64,000 bases of DNA from Sacculina carcini (Eukaryota > Arthropoda > Thecostraca > Sacculinidae): the NCBI GenBank assembly GCA_916048095.2, contig OU696585.1, forward strand, positions 6,173,460-6,237,459. Reading direction: 5' to 3'. The notes under the pieces were generated by a model. The model saw only the letters and a program-made list of their open reading frames with translations. It made no database searches and was not told the DNA's origin. This document shows positions 40,382 through 50,740 of this stretch, piece after piece (position 1 is the stretch's first letter; each line of letters starts with the position of its first letter). The position numbers and the translations under genes are program-made.

Positions 40382-43300
40382 TGGTAAGTACTGTCTAGGC
40401 TCTTGTTTTTTCTGGGAATAGGTTCTCGTTTACGCCGCAAGGTATTGCATTGAACGGCCCAACCTCTACCTACTCTTCCCCTTTTTCTGTTGTACTCTAT
40501 TCTCACTTCTTTGCTGTCTGCTCTCGCTTCTTTTTTGCTCTCTACTCTCACTTCTCTTGTCTCCTGCTACTCTACCTCTCTCTTCGCTCCTCGCTCCTCT
40601 ACCTCTCTCTTCGCTCCTCGCTCCTCTACTCCTCTCTCTTCGCTCCTCGCTCCTCTACTCCTCGCTACTCTTTTACGCTTCCACTACACTGAACCCTGGC
40701 CGGAGGTGGGAGGCGGTGTTTTGTGGCTGTGATCGGCGTCTGTGTTTGTGTGTTTGGCTGTGATCGGTGTGTGTATCGTGATGTCGGCCAACACGCCACT
40801 TGTGGCACATCAATCCACAACCCTGGACGCCGACGGCGATGTTTTGCGCGTCTTCCTGCCGCTGCCGGACGTGACAGCCTGCCCATACGAAGACTGCGGC
40901 GCCACGTACGCCATCACCCGACGTGGTGGCTACACGCAGGTACGTGCCAGCATCCTGCGCCATCTGGAGGCGGCCCACGCCGATGTGCGCACATCAGTGT
41001 ACATGTGCAGGCGGTGCCGACAACCGATGGGCGTGCGACCGTCGACCCATCGGTGTCGCCAGCAAACACCCCCGGCAGAGGCGCACACAGCGGTGCTGGC
41101 GCCCAGTTTTACCTGCCGGCACTGTCACCAGCGCTTCACAAATTCTCGAGCGCTGGTCAACCACACAAACGTGTGCCGGCGCCAGCAGTCAACAGGAGCA
41201 AACCGGCGACAGCGACCGTCGGATCCACAGCAGCAACAGAGGAGGCGGCCAACACACCAGCGGCAGACCAATGGCGAGAGACACACACCACCCTCACACT
41301 CACAATCACCACAATCAGAAACACCACCTCCGAGTCCACCAACACCACCACCTCACGTAATGTCCCCACGCCCACCACTCCTTCCCACACCACCACTCCT
41401 TCGCACACCACCGCTTCTTCCCACACCACTGCTTCTTCCCACTCTAGCACTCCCACTATCACCTCTTCGTTCAAATCAAATCTCTTTTTCATACACACCA
41501 TCTCCGCTCACACCCCGCATTCCAACCTTCACATCACCTACCACGCCAACACCCACTCACACATACACCGTATCTCCTCCCACATCCCCACCTACCACCT
41601 ACACTACTCTCGCCATGGTACCGGGGGCGGGGCTCACGTCAGTCGACGCGCGACCTCGTCGACTATCAACGTTTGTACGACTGGCGGGGGGTGTGCGGGA
41701 GCGGCCAACTGCAAGCGACACTGCCACGAGACCAGCACCGTCCGTCTCGCCGCCGCGCGGTCGCTGGACAGCAGCCGACCCCGCTGCACCGCCAGCGTCA
41801 CCGCGGTCATACCTGGCGGCACTCATCGGGTCAATCTCCCCCTCGCCCCCGCCGCGCCCGCCGCGACTGCCGTCTTCATCTCCACCATCATCATCACCTT
41901 CGTCATCATCGTCATCCTCTTCGCCATCATCACCACGACCATCATCGTCGCAATCGTCCTCGTCATCGTCGTCATCTTCTTCCTCACCAGCATTACATAT
42001 ACGATCTCAACATTCTCCATCAACACCACCAGCACGTACACATCACCACACGTCGCCGGCAAACAATGTCGGCAACGCTCCGCGTGCTTCCGGCGTGCCA
42101 TCGTCGAGACCGGCGCGCCGGCAGAAACGACAACCACAACAGGTGAGCACTGCCAGGGGGAGTCAGTCGCAGCAGCGAGCGTCGGTGCCGCCCACACACA
42201 GACCACACAACAACCACCACACAAGAAACACCACAAACAGACCACACAACAACCACCACACAAGAAGCACCACAAACATGCACACGAACACACTCCCTCG
42301 CACGTCCACGCCCTCATCACACTCAACACTGACACCCAACAACACCCGACAACACACATTCATTACACCCAACAGGTATGCGCTGCTGTCTCAATCTGAT
42401 GACAACAGTGCATCACCATCAGTCTCACAACAAAACCACACAAGCCAAATCACTTCACCTGGGCGGCGCCGGGTTGTTGGAGAGCAGTCAAATGGACCCA
42501 CACACCAACACCGAAACAATCACACATCACTACAGAACACGCTCACCCAGTTCCACGAACCACTCACACAAATAAACTGTAACACACCATTCTGCATACT
42601 TGACATACTCATTAACACACTCACACAGCAAGCACGGGACCTCAGCGGCCTCAACACACGACACCAAAACCACCCAAGACAAAACACGAACACCCACACA
42701 AACAATCATACACACACGCACACCGCACAATTCAGCCACCACACAGAACACCACGACCACAGACAGATGTGGCGCAGCCCACCATATGATCCGGTAGTTG
42801 CAGCGAAAATTCAACGCGACTACCGGACCGGCAAGGCTGTCGTTTACAGACAGCTGGTGGGTGAGACAACACCACCATGTGACATTGAGCCCTTGGTGGT
42901 AGGCAGGCATTTCTGTGGCGAGACTGCCTCGTCGCCGAGATGGTCTGACCGCCCAACGTCCGTGCCAGACATTACACCTACACCAGCAACCACACTATCA
43001 CAACCCATCACAACCGCTGAGATCCAGCGCAGAATAAACAACACACAAAACACAACACCGGGTCCAGATGGGTTGAGGTATTCAGACTGGAAACGCCTCG
43101 ATCCTGACTGCTCAATCCTCACAGCCATGTTCAATGCATGCCGACTGACTGGGAGGACTCCCACCGCGTGGAAGTCTTCTCGAACCATCCTTCTACACAA
43201 GGGTGGTGACCCCCAAGAGCTGAAGAGCTGGCGACCGATCGCTCTTGGCAACACAATCGCCAAGCTCTACGCGGGTATTTGGGCCGATCGCCTCTCACAC

Positions 43301-45918
43301 TGGGCTGAAACACACAACATCCTCACACACTCACAAAAAGGTTTCCGTCCCTTCGATGGCGTGCTGGAACACAACTTTGTGGTACAGTCTGCCATCGCCA
43401 GGGCTCGGAAATCCAACACATCGACACACATCACGTTTATTGACATAAAAAACGCATTCGGCTCTGTATCACACGCACTCCTGTGGGAGACACTCAGCTT
43501 GCTGGGTGTCCCCACAGACACACTTTCAATCATCACAGACATATACACCAACAGCACCACAACATTCACCACACAACGAGGTGTATCGGCTCCCATCCCA
43601 CAAATTGGAGGTGTCAGACAGGGATGTCCGCTCAGTGGTATTCTCTTTGCCTTCGCAATGGAGCCACTGCTGCGGAGCTTGACCGAGGCAGGCGTTGAAC
43701 ATCTCGCCTTTGCTGATGACGTCGCCCTCATCTGTCACAGCGAGTCTCAGCTCTCTCTGGCACTGTCTCAGGTGCACGATATCTGCGCGTGGGCTGGTCT
43801 CTCCATCAATGCCAGCAAATGCGCAGTATTGTCACCTGTCGCGCCTCTCAGCACTCCAGCTGTCCTCAATGGCGTGCCTCTGCCCTCACTCGAGGCGGAG
43901 GGGCAGTACAGGTACCTGGGGAGACCGACTGGCAGGTCTTTCCTGCACGCCGACATGGATCAGCTCATGTCCGATGTTCGCCGCAAATCTAATCTTATTC
44001 TGCATTCTGCTCTTGCCCCCTGGCAAAAACTTGACTCCCTTCGCTCTTTTATCACTCCTATTCTCACTCACCCTCTTCGTCTAGGCCTCCTCACTAAAAC
44101 AAGCCTTAGCCGACTACAACGAGAAATCGTGTGGAAGGTGAAGGGCTTGCTCAATCTACCGTCTCGCTCTACTCTTCACTATCTTTTCTCTCCTACTTCT
44201 TGTGGCGGCATTGGGCTGAGTGATCTGTGTCAAGAGGCGGACATCTTGCTTGTTTCGTCATCGCTGCAGCTATTGCACTGCAAAGACGCTCGTGTAGCGA
44301 CCCTGGCACTCGATCAGTTGCGGCGTGTCGTTGCCGGCAGGGTGCAGTCGGAGCCCACCACACAGCAGCTGGTGGACTACCTCAACGGGTGCCGAATGCG
44401 TCAAGGAGGCGGCTACGCCACGCGCACGTCGCGCACGCGAGTCGCCTTCAGGACCATTATGGCCAGATCGGCTCTCCGTTGGGGACCTACTGCGGACGGT
44501 GTACCCGCACTGTTCCTCAACGGCAAGGAGGTGTCTCCGCGCAAGTCATCTGCGATCATCCGAGATGAAGTGCGCAAATGGCGGCAGGCGAAGCTGGTTG
44601 GGCTGCCGCACCAGGGCAAAGTGATGTCCAGTGTGGCGGAGCAGCCAGTTAGCTCGCACTACACCTACAACGGTAGTTTCACGCGGTTTGCCGAGTGGCG
44701 CTTTGTGCACCGGGCCCGTCTGGGTCTAGTGCCACTCAATGGCTACTCCCGTGGAGCGCAGGCAGTCAATACCAGCTGCCGCCGTTGTGGGTACGCCAAT
44801 GAGACCCTCCCGCACGTGCTCACACACTGTCGTGTGCACAGCGCCGCACAGCAACACAGGCACAATGCTATTCTGGCACGCCTGGTGCGCGCGCTGCCGG
44901 CTGCTGATCGGACAGGTGGAAACACTCGCGTCAACCAACGCGTTCCTGACAGCACGTCGACACTACGGCCTGACCTCATCGTCACTCGAGGCAACCAGGT
45001 CGTAATTGTCGACGTCACAGTGGCGTTTGAGAACGGCTGTCAGGCATTCCAGTCAGCAGCTGATGAAAAGGTCGCCAAATACGCGGAGTTGGCGGCCGAA
45101 ATACGGTCCCGGGGCAAGCAGGTGGATCTGCTAGCCTTTGTTGTGGGCTCGCTCGGCACCTGGTGGAAAGGTAACGAGCGTGTCCTGGGCCGCCTGCACA
45201 TCAGTCGTCGCTACAGCCGACTCATGCGACGGCTGATGGTGTCGGAGACGCTGCGGTGGTCACGTGACGTGTATGTCGAACATGTCACGGGCCATCGGCA
45301 GTACGCGGAGCCCGCTCCCAGAGCGGACACATATCTTCTCTAAGCACACTCACACACACTCACATCTCTTATCAATATGTATGCCTTAGTCATATTGCGT
45401 GTGTTATGTATATGTATGTATGTGTGTATGTATGTATGTGTGTGTGTATGTATGTACCAGGTGGTGTCCTGCGACATTTATAATTGTTATTGAATTGTCT
45501 AATGATATATGTATGTGTATGTATTTGCGAATGTGTGCGTGTGTGTATTGTGTGTGTGTATGTGTATGTATTTGCGAATGTGTGCGTGTGTGTGTGTATG
45601 TGTGGATGTGTGTGTGTGTACGTATGTGCCAGGCGGTGTCCTGCGACATTTATAACTGTTATTGAATTGTCTAATGATATATGTATGTGTATTTATTTGC
45701 GAATGTATGTGCGTCTGTGTGTGTGTGTGTGCATAGGTATGTGTGTGTGTGTGTGTGTGTAGGAGTGTGCGTGTGTATTGTCATGTGACAATTACAAATA
45801 TTCTTTTCAATGTAACTTAAATCTTAATGATACCCATCTACCACATGCCATGTGGCATTGTTTGTATACCTGGCAATTGTGTAAATTTGTTTTTTTATCA
45901 TGTGCTAATAAAAGAAAA
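40382..45918 (+). mobile_element. Full-length Utopia copy 6
   Basis: Also 5,537 bp. The 5' two thirds share private variants with copy 7 (TSVDARP, MHTNTLP). The 3' end shares variants with copy 4 (VPDSTST and the extra GT-rich duplication in the 3' UTR). Both U2 junctions are exact. Confidence 0.9.
40742..45343 (+). CDS. Utopia polyprotein, complete (1533 codons)
   Basis: Intact frame with all domains of the copy 4 protein: three zinc fingers, low-complexity linker, RT with FIDIKNAF and FADDV, CCHC, PD-D endonuclease. The second in-frame Met is at 40781. Differences from copy 4 are mostly in the linker (TSVDARP, ESTNTT in the overlapping frame, NRPHNN for NRAHNN, SPSVSQQ for SPSTSQQ), while RT and nuclease are nearly unchanged. 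That pattern fits purifying selection or recent homogenisation. It is a candidate active copy. Confidence 0.85.
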   Translation: MFVCLAVIGVCIVMSANTPLVAHQSTTLDADGDVLRVFLPLPDVTACPYEDCGATYAITRRGGYTQVRASILRHLEAAHADVRTSVYMCRRCRQPMGVRPSTHRCRQQTPPAEAHTAVLAPSFTCRHCHQRFTNSRALVNHTNVCRRQQSTGANRRQRPSDPQQQQRRRPTHQRQTNGERHTPPSHSQSPQSETPPPSPPTPPPHVMSPRPPLLPTPPLLRTPPLLPTPLLLPTLALPLSPLRSNQISFSYTPSPLTPRIPTFTSPTTPTPTHTYTVSPPTSPPTTYTTLAMVPGAGLTSVDARPRRLSTFVRLAGGVRERPTASDTATRPAPSVSPPRGRWTAADPAAPPASPRSYLAALIGSISPSPPPRPPRLPSSSPPSSSPSSSSSSSSPSSPRPSSSQSSSSSSSSSSSPALHIRSQHSPSTPPARTHHHTSPANNVGNAPRASGVPSSRPARRQKRQPQQVSTARGSQSQQRASVPPTHRPHNNHHTRNTTNRPHNNHHTRSTTNMHTNTLPRTSTPSSHSTLTPNNTRQHTFITPNRYALLSQSDDNSASPSVSQQNHTSQITSPGRRRVVGEQSNGPTHQHRNNHTSLQNTLTQFHEPLTQINCNTPFCILDILINTLTQQARDLSGLNTRHQNHPRQNTNTHTNNHTHTHTAQFSHHTEHHDHRQMWRSPPYDPVVAAKIQRDYRTGKAVVYRQLVGETTPPCDIEPLVVGRHFCGETASSPRWSDRPTSVPDITPTPATTLSQPITTAEIQRRINNTQNTTPGPDGLRYSDWKRLDPDCSILTAMFNACRLTGRTPTAWKSSRTILLHKGGDPQELKSWRPIALGNTIAKLYAGIWADRLSHWAETHNILTHSQKGFRPFDGVLEHNFVVQSAIARARKSNTSTHITFIDIKNAFGSVSHALLWETLSLLGVPTDTLSIITDIYTNSTTTFTTQRGVSAPIPQIGGVRQGCPLSGILFAFAMEPLLRSLTEAGVEHLAFADDVALICHSESQLSLALSQVHDICAWAGLSINASKCAVLSPVAPLSTPAVLNGVPLPSLEAEGQYRYLGRPTGRSFLHADMDQLMSDVRRKSNLILHSALAPWQKLDSLRSFITPILTHPLRLGLLTKTSLSRLQREIVWKVKGLLNLPSRSTLHYLFSPTSCGGIGLSDLCQEADILLVSSSLQLLHCKDARVATLALDQLRRVVAGRVQSEPTTQQLVDYLNGCRMRQGGGYATRTSRTRVAFRTIMARSALRWGPTADGVPALFLNGKEVSPRKSSAIIRDEVRKWRQAKLVGLPHQGKVMSSVAEQPVSSHYTYNGSFTRFAEWRFVHRARLGLVPLNGYSRGAQAVNTSCRRCGYANETLPHVLTHCRVHSAAQQHRHNAILARLVRALPAADRTGGNTRVNQRVPDSTSTLRPDLIVTRGNQVVIVDVTVAFENGCQAFQSAADEKVAKYAELAAEIRSRGKQVDLLAFVVGSLGTWWKGNERVLGRLHISRRYSRLMRRLMVSETLRWSRDVYVEHVTGHRQYAEPAPRADTYLL

Positions 45919-46067
45919 TATCTGTTCTTTTCAGCTTAATATCTGAAACGTCCCCTACATGGGGACCAGTATATTAAACTGATTTTTGCAGATTGGCGGG
46001 GTCACAGGGCTTGCTCTGTTCCTGCCGCGGGTCGACCCGGTATTGCACTACATCCGGGAACGGTCCA
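45919..46067 (+). pseudogene. U2 snRNA 3' part after Utopia copy 6
   Basis: U2 nt 37-185, unchanged. Partner of 40346-40381. Confidence 0.94.
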
Positions 46068-47086
46068 TTTTAACTACTATCAAAACAATTCTGGCACTCA
46101 ATCCAGTTAATCATTCATTTATAATCGTGTATAATCAATATAATCAAACCTAGGTAACGGGAGCGGGGATCACGCCAGTCGATGCACGCCCTCGTCGACT
46201 CTCTACGTTGGTCCGACTGGCGGGGTCAATATTCTACCATCTACTCCTCGTAAACCAGCAATAGTAGAGCTATACAAATTACACCAGTGTGTAGAGAATT
46301 TTCTGTACTACAAGATAGGCTATATTTTAAATCGAAAAAATTTCAAAATTCCAATCTACATTACAAATTTAATTTAACTCCACGCGTCCGATTTTCTATA
46401 CTTTTTTCTCTATTTCTCAGCAACTAAATATCACACATCTAAATAAATAATACCATCATGCTGGCAATTTTGCTTTCTACAACACGGTATATATTTCCAT
46501 TTTCCAGAGTGTATTAAAAAAGTTACGGCGGTGTGAAGTCAAAATGACAAAGTCAAAAAGGCAAAATTAGCACTGAAAAAAGTTAATATTTTGGTAAATA
46601 TTTTGGTCAATACTCCTCATAAACCAGAAATGGCACAGCCAAAAGAGAAGACTGAAATGACGTATAATTATAGGTATCGTTGTATTTTTCAATAGTTCAT
46701 TATAGGTGCCGTTCAGACAGAGGTCTTCATGCAGTAATCAGAGCGCCACCTAGTGACAACTACTGGAAGCAAAACTCGACCGTCGAGACGTGGCGGCATA
46801 TCGTCGTTTGATGTTAATTTGCGGTGTTCGTTTGATGTTGATTGAAGTCCCTATTGATTCATTAACTGATTCAATGATTGATATGATTATCAGCTAGACT
46901 TATTTTAGATGCGTGTGCGAGTGTGTAAAAAGTGTATATAGTCATGAAATGCACGAAAGTGGCCATTTGATATACATTTTTCACGTTGAGAAGCACATGA
47001 AGTCTCAAATTTATATTACTGGGTCAATTGATCAGCTCTAGTTGACCTCATCGTTCAAATAAGTCAGATCCAGATCAAAAATCTGT
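46068..47086 (+). repeat. U2 array spacer, long type (1019 bp)
   Basis: Long spacer with CGACTCTCTACG, one base shorter than the others and the same local form as at 28086. This supports a shared origin for the segments that follow copies 4 and 6. No gene is seen. Confidence 0.88.
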
Positions 47087-47271
47087 ATCGCTTCTCGGCC
47101 TCAGGCTAAGATCAAAGTGTAGTATCTGTTCTTTTCAGCTTAATATCTGAAACGTCCCCTACATGGGGACCAGTATATTAAACTGATTTTTGCAGATTGG
47201 CGGGGTCACAGGGCTTGCTCTGTTCCTGCCGCGGGTCGACCCGGTATTGCACTACATCCGGGAACGGTCCA
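47087..47271 (+). ncRNA. U2 spliceosomal snRNA, intact
   Basis: Uninterrupted 185-nt U2. In the higher-order repeat it occupies the position whose first-unit counterpart is disrupted by Utopia copy 5. Confidence 0.95.
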
Positions 47272-48243
47272 TTTTAACTACTATCAAAACAATTCTGGCA
47301 CTCAATCCAGTTAATCATTCATTTATAATCGTGTATAATCAATATAATCAAACCTAGGTAGTCGTTTGTCCGACTGGCGGGGTCAATATTCTACCATCTA
47401 CTCCTCGTAAACCAGCAATAGTAGAGCTATACAAATTACACCACTGTGTAGAGAATTTTCTGTACTACAAGATAGGCTATATTTTAAATCGAAAAATTTT
47501 CAAAATTCTAATCTACATTACAAATTTAATTTAACTCCACGCGTCCGATTTTCTATACTTTTTTCTCTATTTCTCAGCAACTAAATATCACACATCTAAA
47601 TAAATAATACCATCATGCTGGCAATTTTGCTTTCTACAACACGGTATATTTTTCCATTTTCCAGAGTGTATTAAAAAAGTTACGGCGGTGTGAAGTCAAA
47701 ATGACAAAGTCAAAAAGGCAAAATTAGCACTGAAAAAAGTTAATATTTTGGTAAATATTTTGGTCAATACTCCTCATAAACCAGAAATGGCACAGCCAAA
47801 AGAGAAGACTGAAATGACGTATAATTATAGGTATCGTTGTATTTTTCAATAGTTCATTATAGGTGCCGTTCAGACAGAGGTCTTCATGCAGTAATCAGAG
47901 CGCCACCTAGTGACAACTACTGGAAGCAAAACTCTACCGTCGAGACGTGGCGGCATATCGTCGTTTGATGTTAATTTGCGGTGTTCGTTTGATGTTGATT
48001 GAAGTCCCTATTGATTCATTAACTGATTCAATGATTGATATGATTATCAGCTAGACTTATTTTAGATGCGTGTGCGAGTGTGTAAAAAGTGTATATAGTC
48101 ATGAAATGCACGAAAGTGGCCATTTGATATACATTTTTCACGTTGAGAAGCACATGAAGTCTCAAATTTATATTACTGGGTCAATTGATCAGCTCTAGTT
48201 GACCTCATCGTTCAAATAAGTCAGATCCAGATCAAAAATCTGT
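47272..48243 (+). repeat. U2 array spacer, short type (972 bp)
   Basis: Short spacer with the CACCACTGTG and TATTTTTCC markers plus private changes (GAAAAATTTTC near 47492, ACTCTACCG near 47934). No gene is seen. Confidence 0.88.
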
Positions 48244-48428
48244 ATCGCTTCTCGGCCTCAGGCTAAGATCAAAGTGTAGTATCTGTTCTTTTCAGCTTAA
48301 TATCTGAAACGTCCCCTACATGGGGACCAGTATATTAAACTGATTTTTGCAGATTGGCGGGGTCACAGGGCTTGCTCTGTTCCTGCCGCGGGTCGACCCG
48401 GTATTGCACTACATCCGGGAACGGTCCA
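48244..48428 (+). ncRNA. U2 spliceosomal snRNA, intact
   Basis: Fifth uninterrupted U2 gene, with the same sequence as the others. It is the last intact U2 gene in this window. Confidence 0.95.
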
Positions 48429-49448
48429 TTTTAACTACTATCAAAACAATTCTGGCACTCAATCCAGTTAATCATTCATTTATAATCGTGTATAATCAAT
48501 ATAATCAAACCTAGGTAACGGGAGCGGGGATCACGCCAGTCGATGCACGCCCTCGTCGACTCCTCTACGTTGGTCCGACTGGCGGGGTCAATATTCTACC
48601 ATCTACTCCTCGTAAACCAGCAATAGTAGAGCTATACAAATTACACCAGTGTGTAGAGAATTTTCTGTACTACAAGATAGGCTATATTTTAAATCGAAAA
48701 AATTTCAAAATTCCAATCTACATTACAAATTTAATTTAACTCCACGCGTCCGATTTTCTATACTTTTTTCTCTATTTCTCAGCAACTAAATATCACACAT
48801 CTAAATAAATAATACCATCATGCTGGCAATTTTGCTTTCTACAACACGGTATATATTTCCATTTTCCAGAGTGTATTAAAAAAGTTACGGCGGTGTGAAG
48901 TCAAAATGACAAAGTCAAAAAGGCAAAATTAGCACTGAAAAAAGTTAATATTTTGGTAAATATTTTGGTCAATACTCCTCATAAACCAGAAATGGCACAG
49001 CCAAAAGAGAAGACTGAAATGACGTATAATTATAGGTATCGTTGTATTTTTCAATAGTTCATTATAGGTGCCGTTCAGACAGAGGTCTTCATGCAGTAAT
49101 CAGAGCGCCACCTAGTGACAACTACTGGAAGCAAAACTCGACCGTCGAGACGTGGCGGCATATCGTCGTTTGATGTTAATTTGCGGTGTTCGTTTGATGT
49201 TGATTGAAGTCCCTATTGATTCATTAACTGATTCAATGATTGATATGATTATCAGCTAGACTTATTTTAGATGCGTGTGCGAGTGTGTAAAAAGTGTATA
49301 TAGTCATGAAATGCACGAAAGTGGCCATTTGATATACATTTTTCACGTTGAGAAGCACATGAAGTCTCAAATTTATATTACTGGGTCAATTGATCAGCTC
49401 TAGTTGACCTCATCGTTCAAATAAGTCAGATCCAGATCAAAAATCTGT
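48429..49448 (+). repeat. U2 array spacer, long type (1020 bp)
   Basis: Long spacer, counterpart of 38070-39089. No gene is seen. Confidence 0.88.
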
Positions 49449-49684
49449 ATCGCTTCTCGGCCTCAGGCTAAGATCAAAGTGTATACCTGGCAATTGTGTA
49501 AATTTGTTTTTTTATCATGTGCTAATAAAAGAAAATATCTGTTCTTTTCAGCTTAATATCTGAAACGTCCCCTACATGGGGACCAGTATATTAAACTGAT
49601 TTTTGCAGATTGGCGGGGTCACAGGGCTTGCTCTGTTCCTGCCGCGGGTCGACCCGGTATTGCACTACATCCGGGAACGGTCCA
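49449..49684 (+). pseudogene. U2 snRNA gene split by a 52-bp Utopia stub (second copy)
   Basis: U2 nt 1-35 at 49449-49483 and nt 37-185 at 49536-49684. It is a duplicate of 39090-39325 through the 10,359-bp repeat. Confidence 0.93.
49484..49535 (+). mobile_element. 52-bp Utopia stub (duplicate)
   Basis: Same 5' and 3' junctions as 39125-39176. Two independent insertions with an identical microhomology end are unlikely, so this was copied with the array. Confidence 0.9.
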
Positions 49685-50704
49685 TTTTAACTACTATCAA
49701 AACAATTCTGGCACTCAATCCAGTTAATCATTCATTTATAATCGTGTATAATCAATATAATCAAACCTAGGTAACGGGAGCGGGGAACACGCCAGTCGAT
49801 GCACGCCCTCGTCGACTCCTCTACGTTGGTCCGACTGGCGGGGTCAATATTCTACCATCTACTCCTCGTAAACCAGCAATAGTAGAGCTATACAAATTAC
49901 ACCAGTGTGTAGAGAATTTTCTGTACTACAAGATAGGCTATATTTTAAATCGAAAAAATTTCAAAATTCCAATCTACATTACAAATTTAATTTAACTCCA
50001 CGCGTCCGATTTTCTATACTTTTTTCTCTATTTCTCAGCAACTAAATATCACACATCTAAATAAATAATACCATCATGCTGGCAATTTTGCTTTCTACAA
50101 CACGGTATATATTTCCATTTTCCAGAGTGTATTAAAAAAGTTACGGCGGTGTGAAGTCAAAATGACAAAGTCAAAAAGGCAAAATTAGCACTGAAAAAAG
50201 TTAATATTTTGGTAAATATTTTGGTCAATACTCCTCATAAACCAGAAATGGCACAGCCAAAAGAGAAGACTGAAATGACGTATAATTATAGGTATCGTTG
50301 TATTTTTCAATAGTTCATTATAGGTGCCGTTCAGACAGAGGTCTTCATGCAGTAATCAGAGCGCCACCTAGTGACAACTACTGGAAGCAAAACTCGACCG
50401 TCGAGACGTGGCGGCATATCGTCGTTTGATGTTAATTTGCGGTGTTCGTTTGATGTTGATTGAAGTCCCTATTGATTCATTAACTGATTCAATGATTGAT
50501 ATGATTATCAGCTAGACTTATTTTAGATGCGTGTGCGAGTGTGTAAAAAGTGTATATAGTCATGAAATGCACGAAAGTGGCCATTTGATATACATTTTTC
50601 ACGTTGAGAAGCACATGAAGTCTCAAATTTATATTACTGGGTCAATTGATCAGCTCTAGTTGACCTCATCGTTCAAATAAGTCAGATCCAGATCAAAAAT
50701 CTGT
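49685..50704 (+). repeat. U2 array spacer, long type (1020 bp)
   Basis: Carries the GGGGAACACGCC variant in common with 39326-40345. No gene is seen. Confidence 0.88.
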
Positions 50705-50740
50705 ATCGCTTCTCGGCCTCAGGCTAAGATCAAAGTGTAG
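50705..50740 (+). pseudogene. U2 snRNA 5' part, interrupted by Utopia copy 7
   Basis: U2 nt 1-36. The 3' part is at 56225-56373. Confidence 0.94.
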
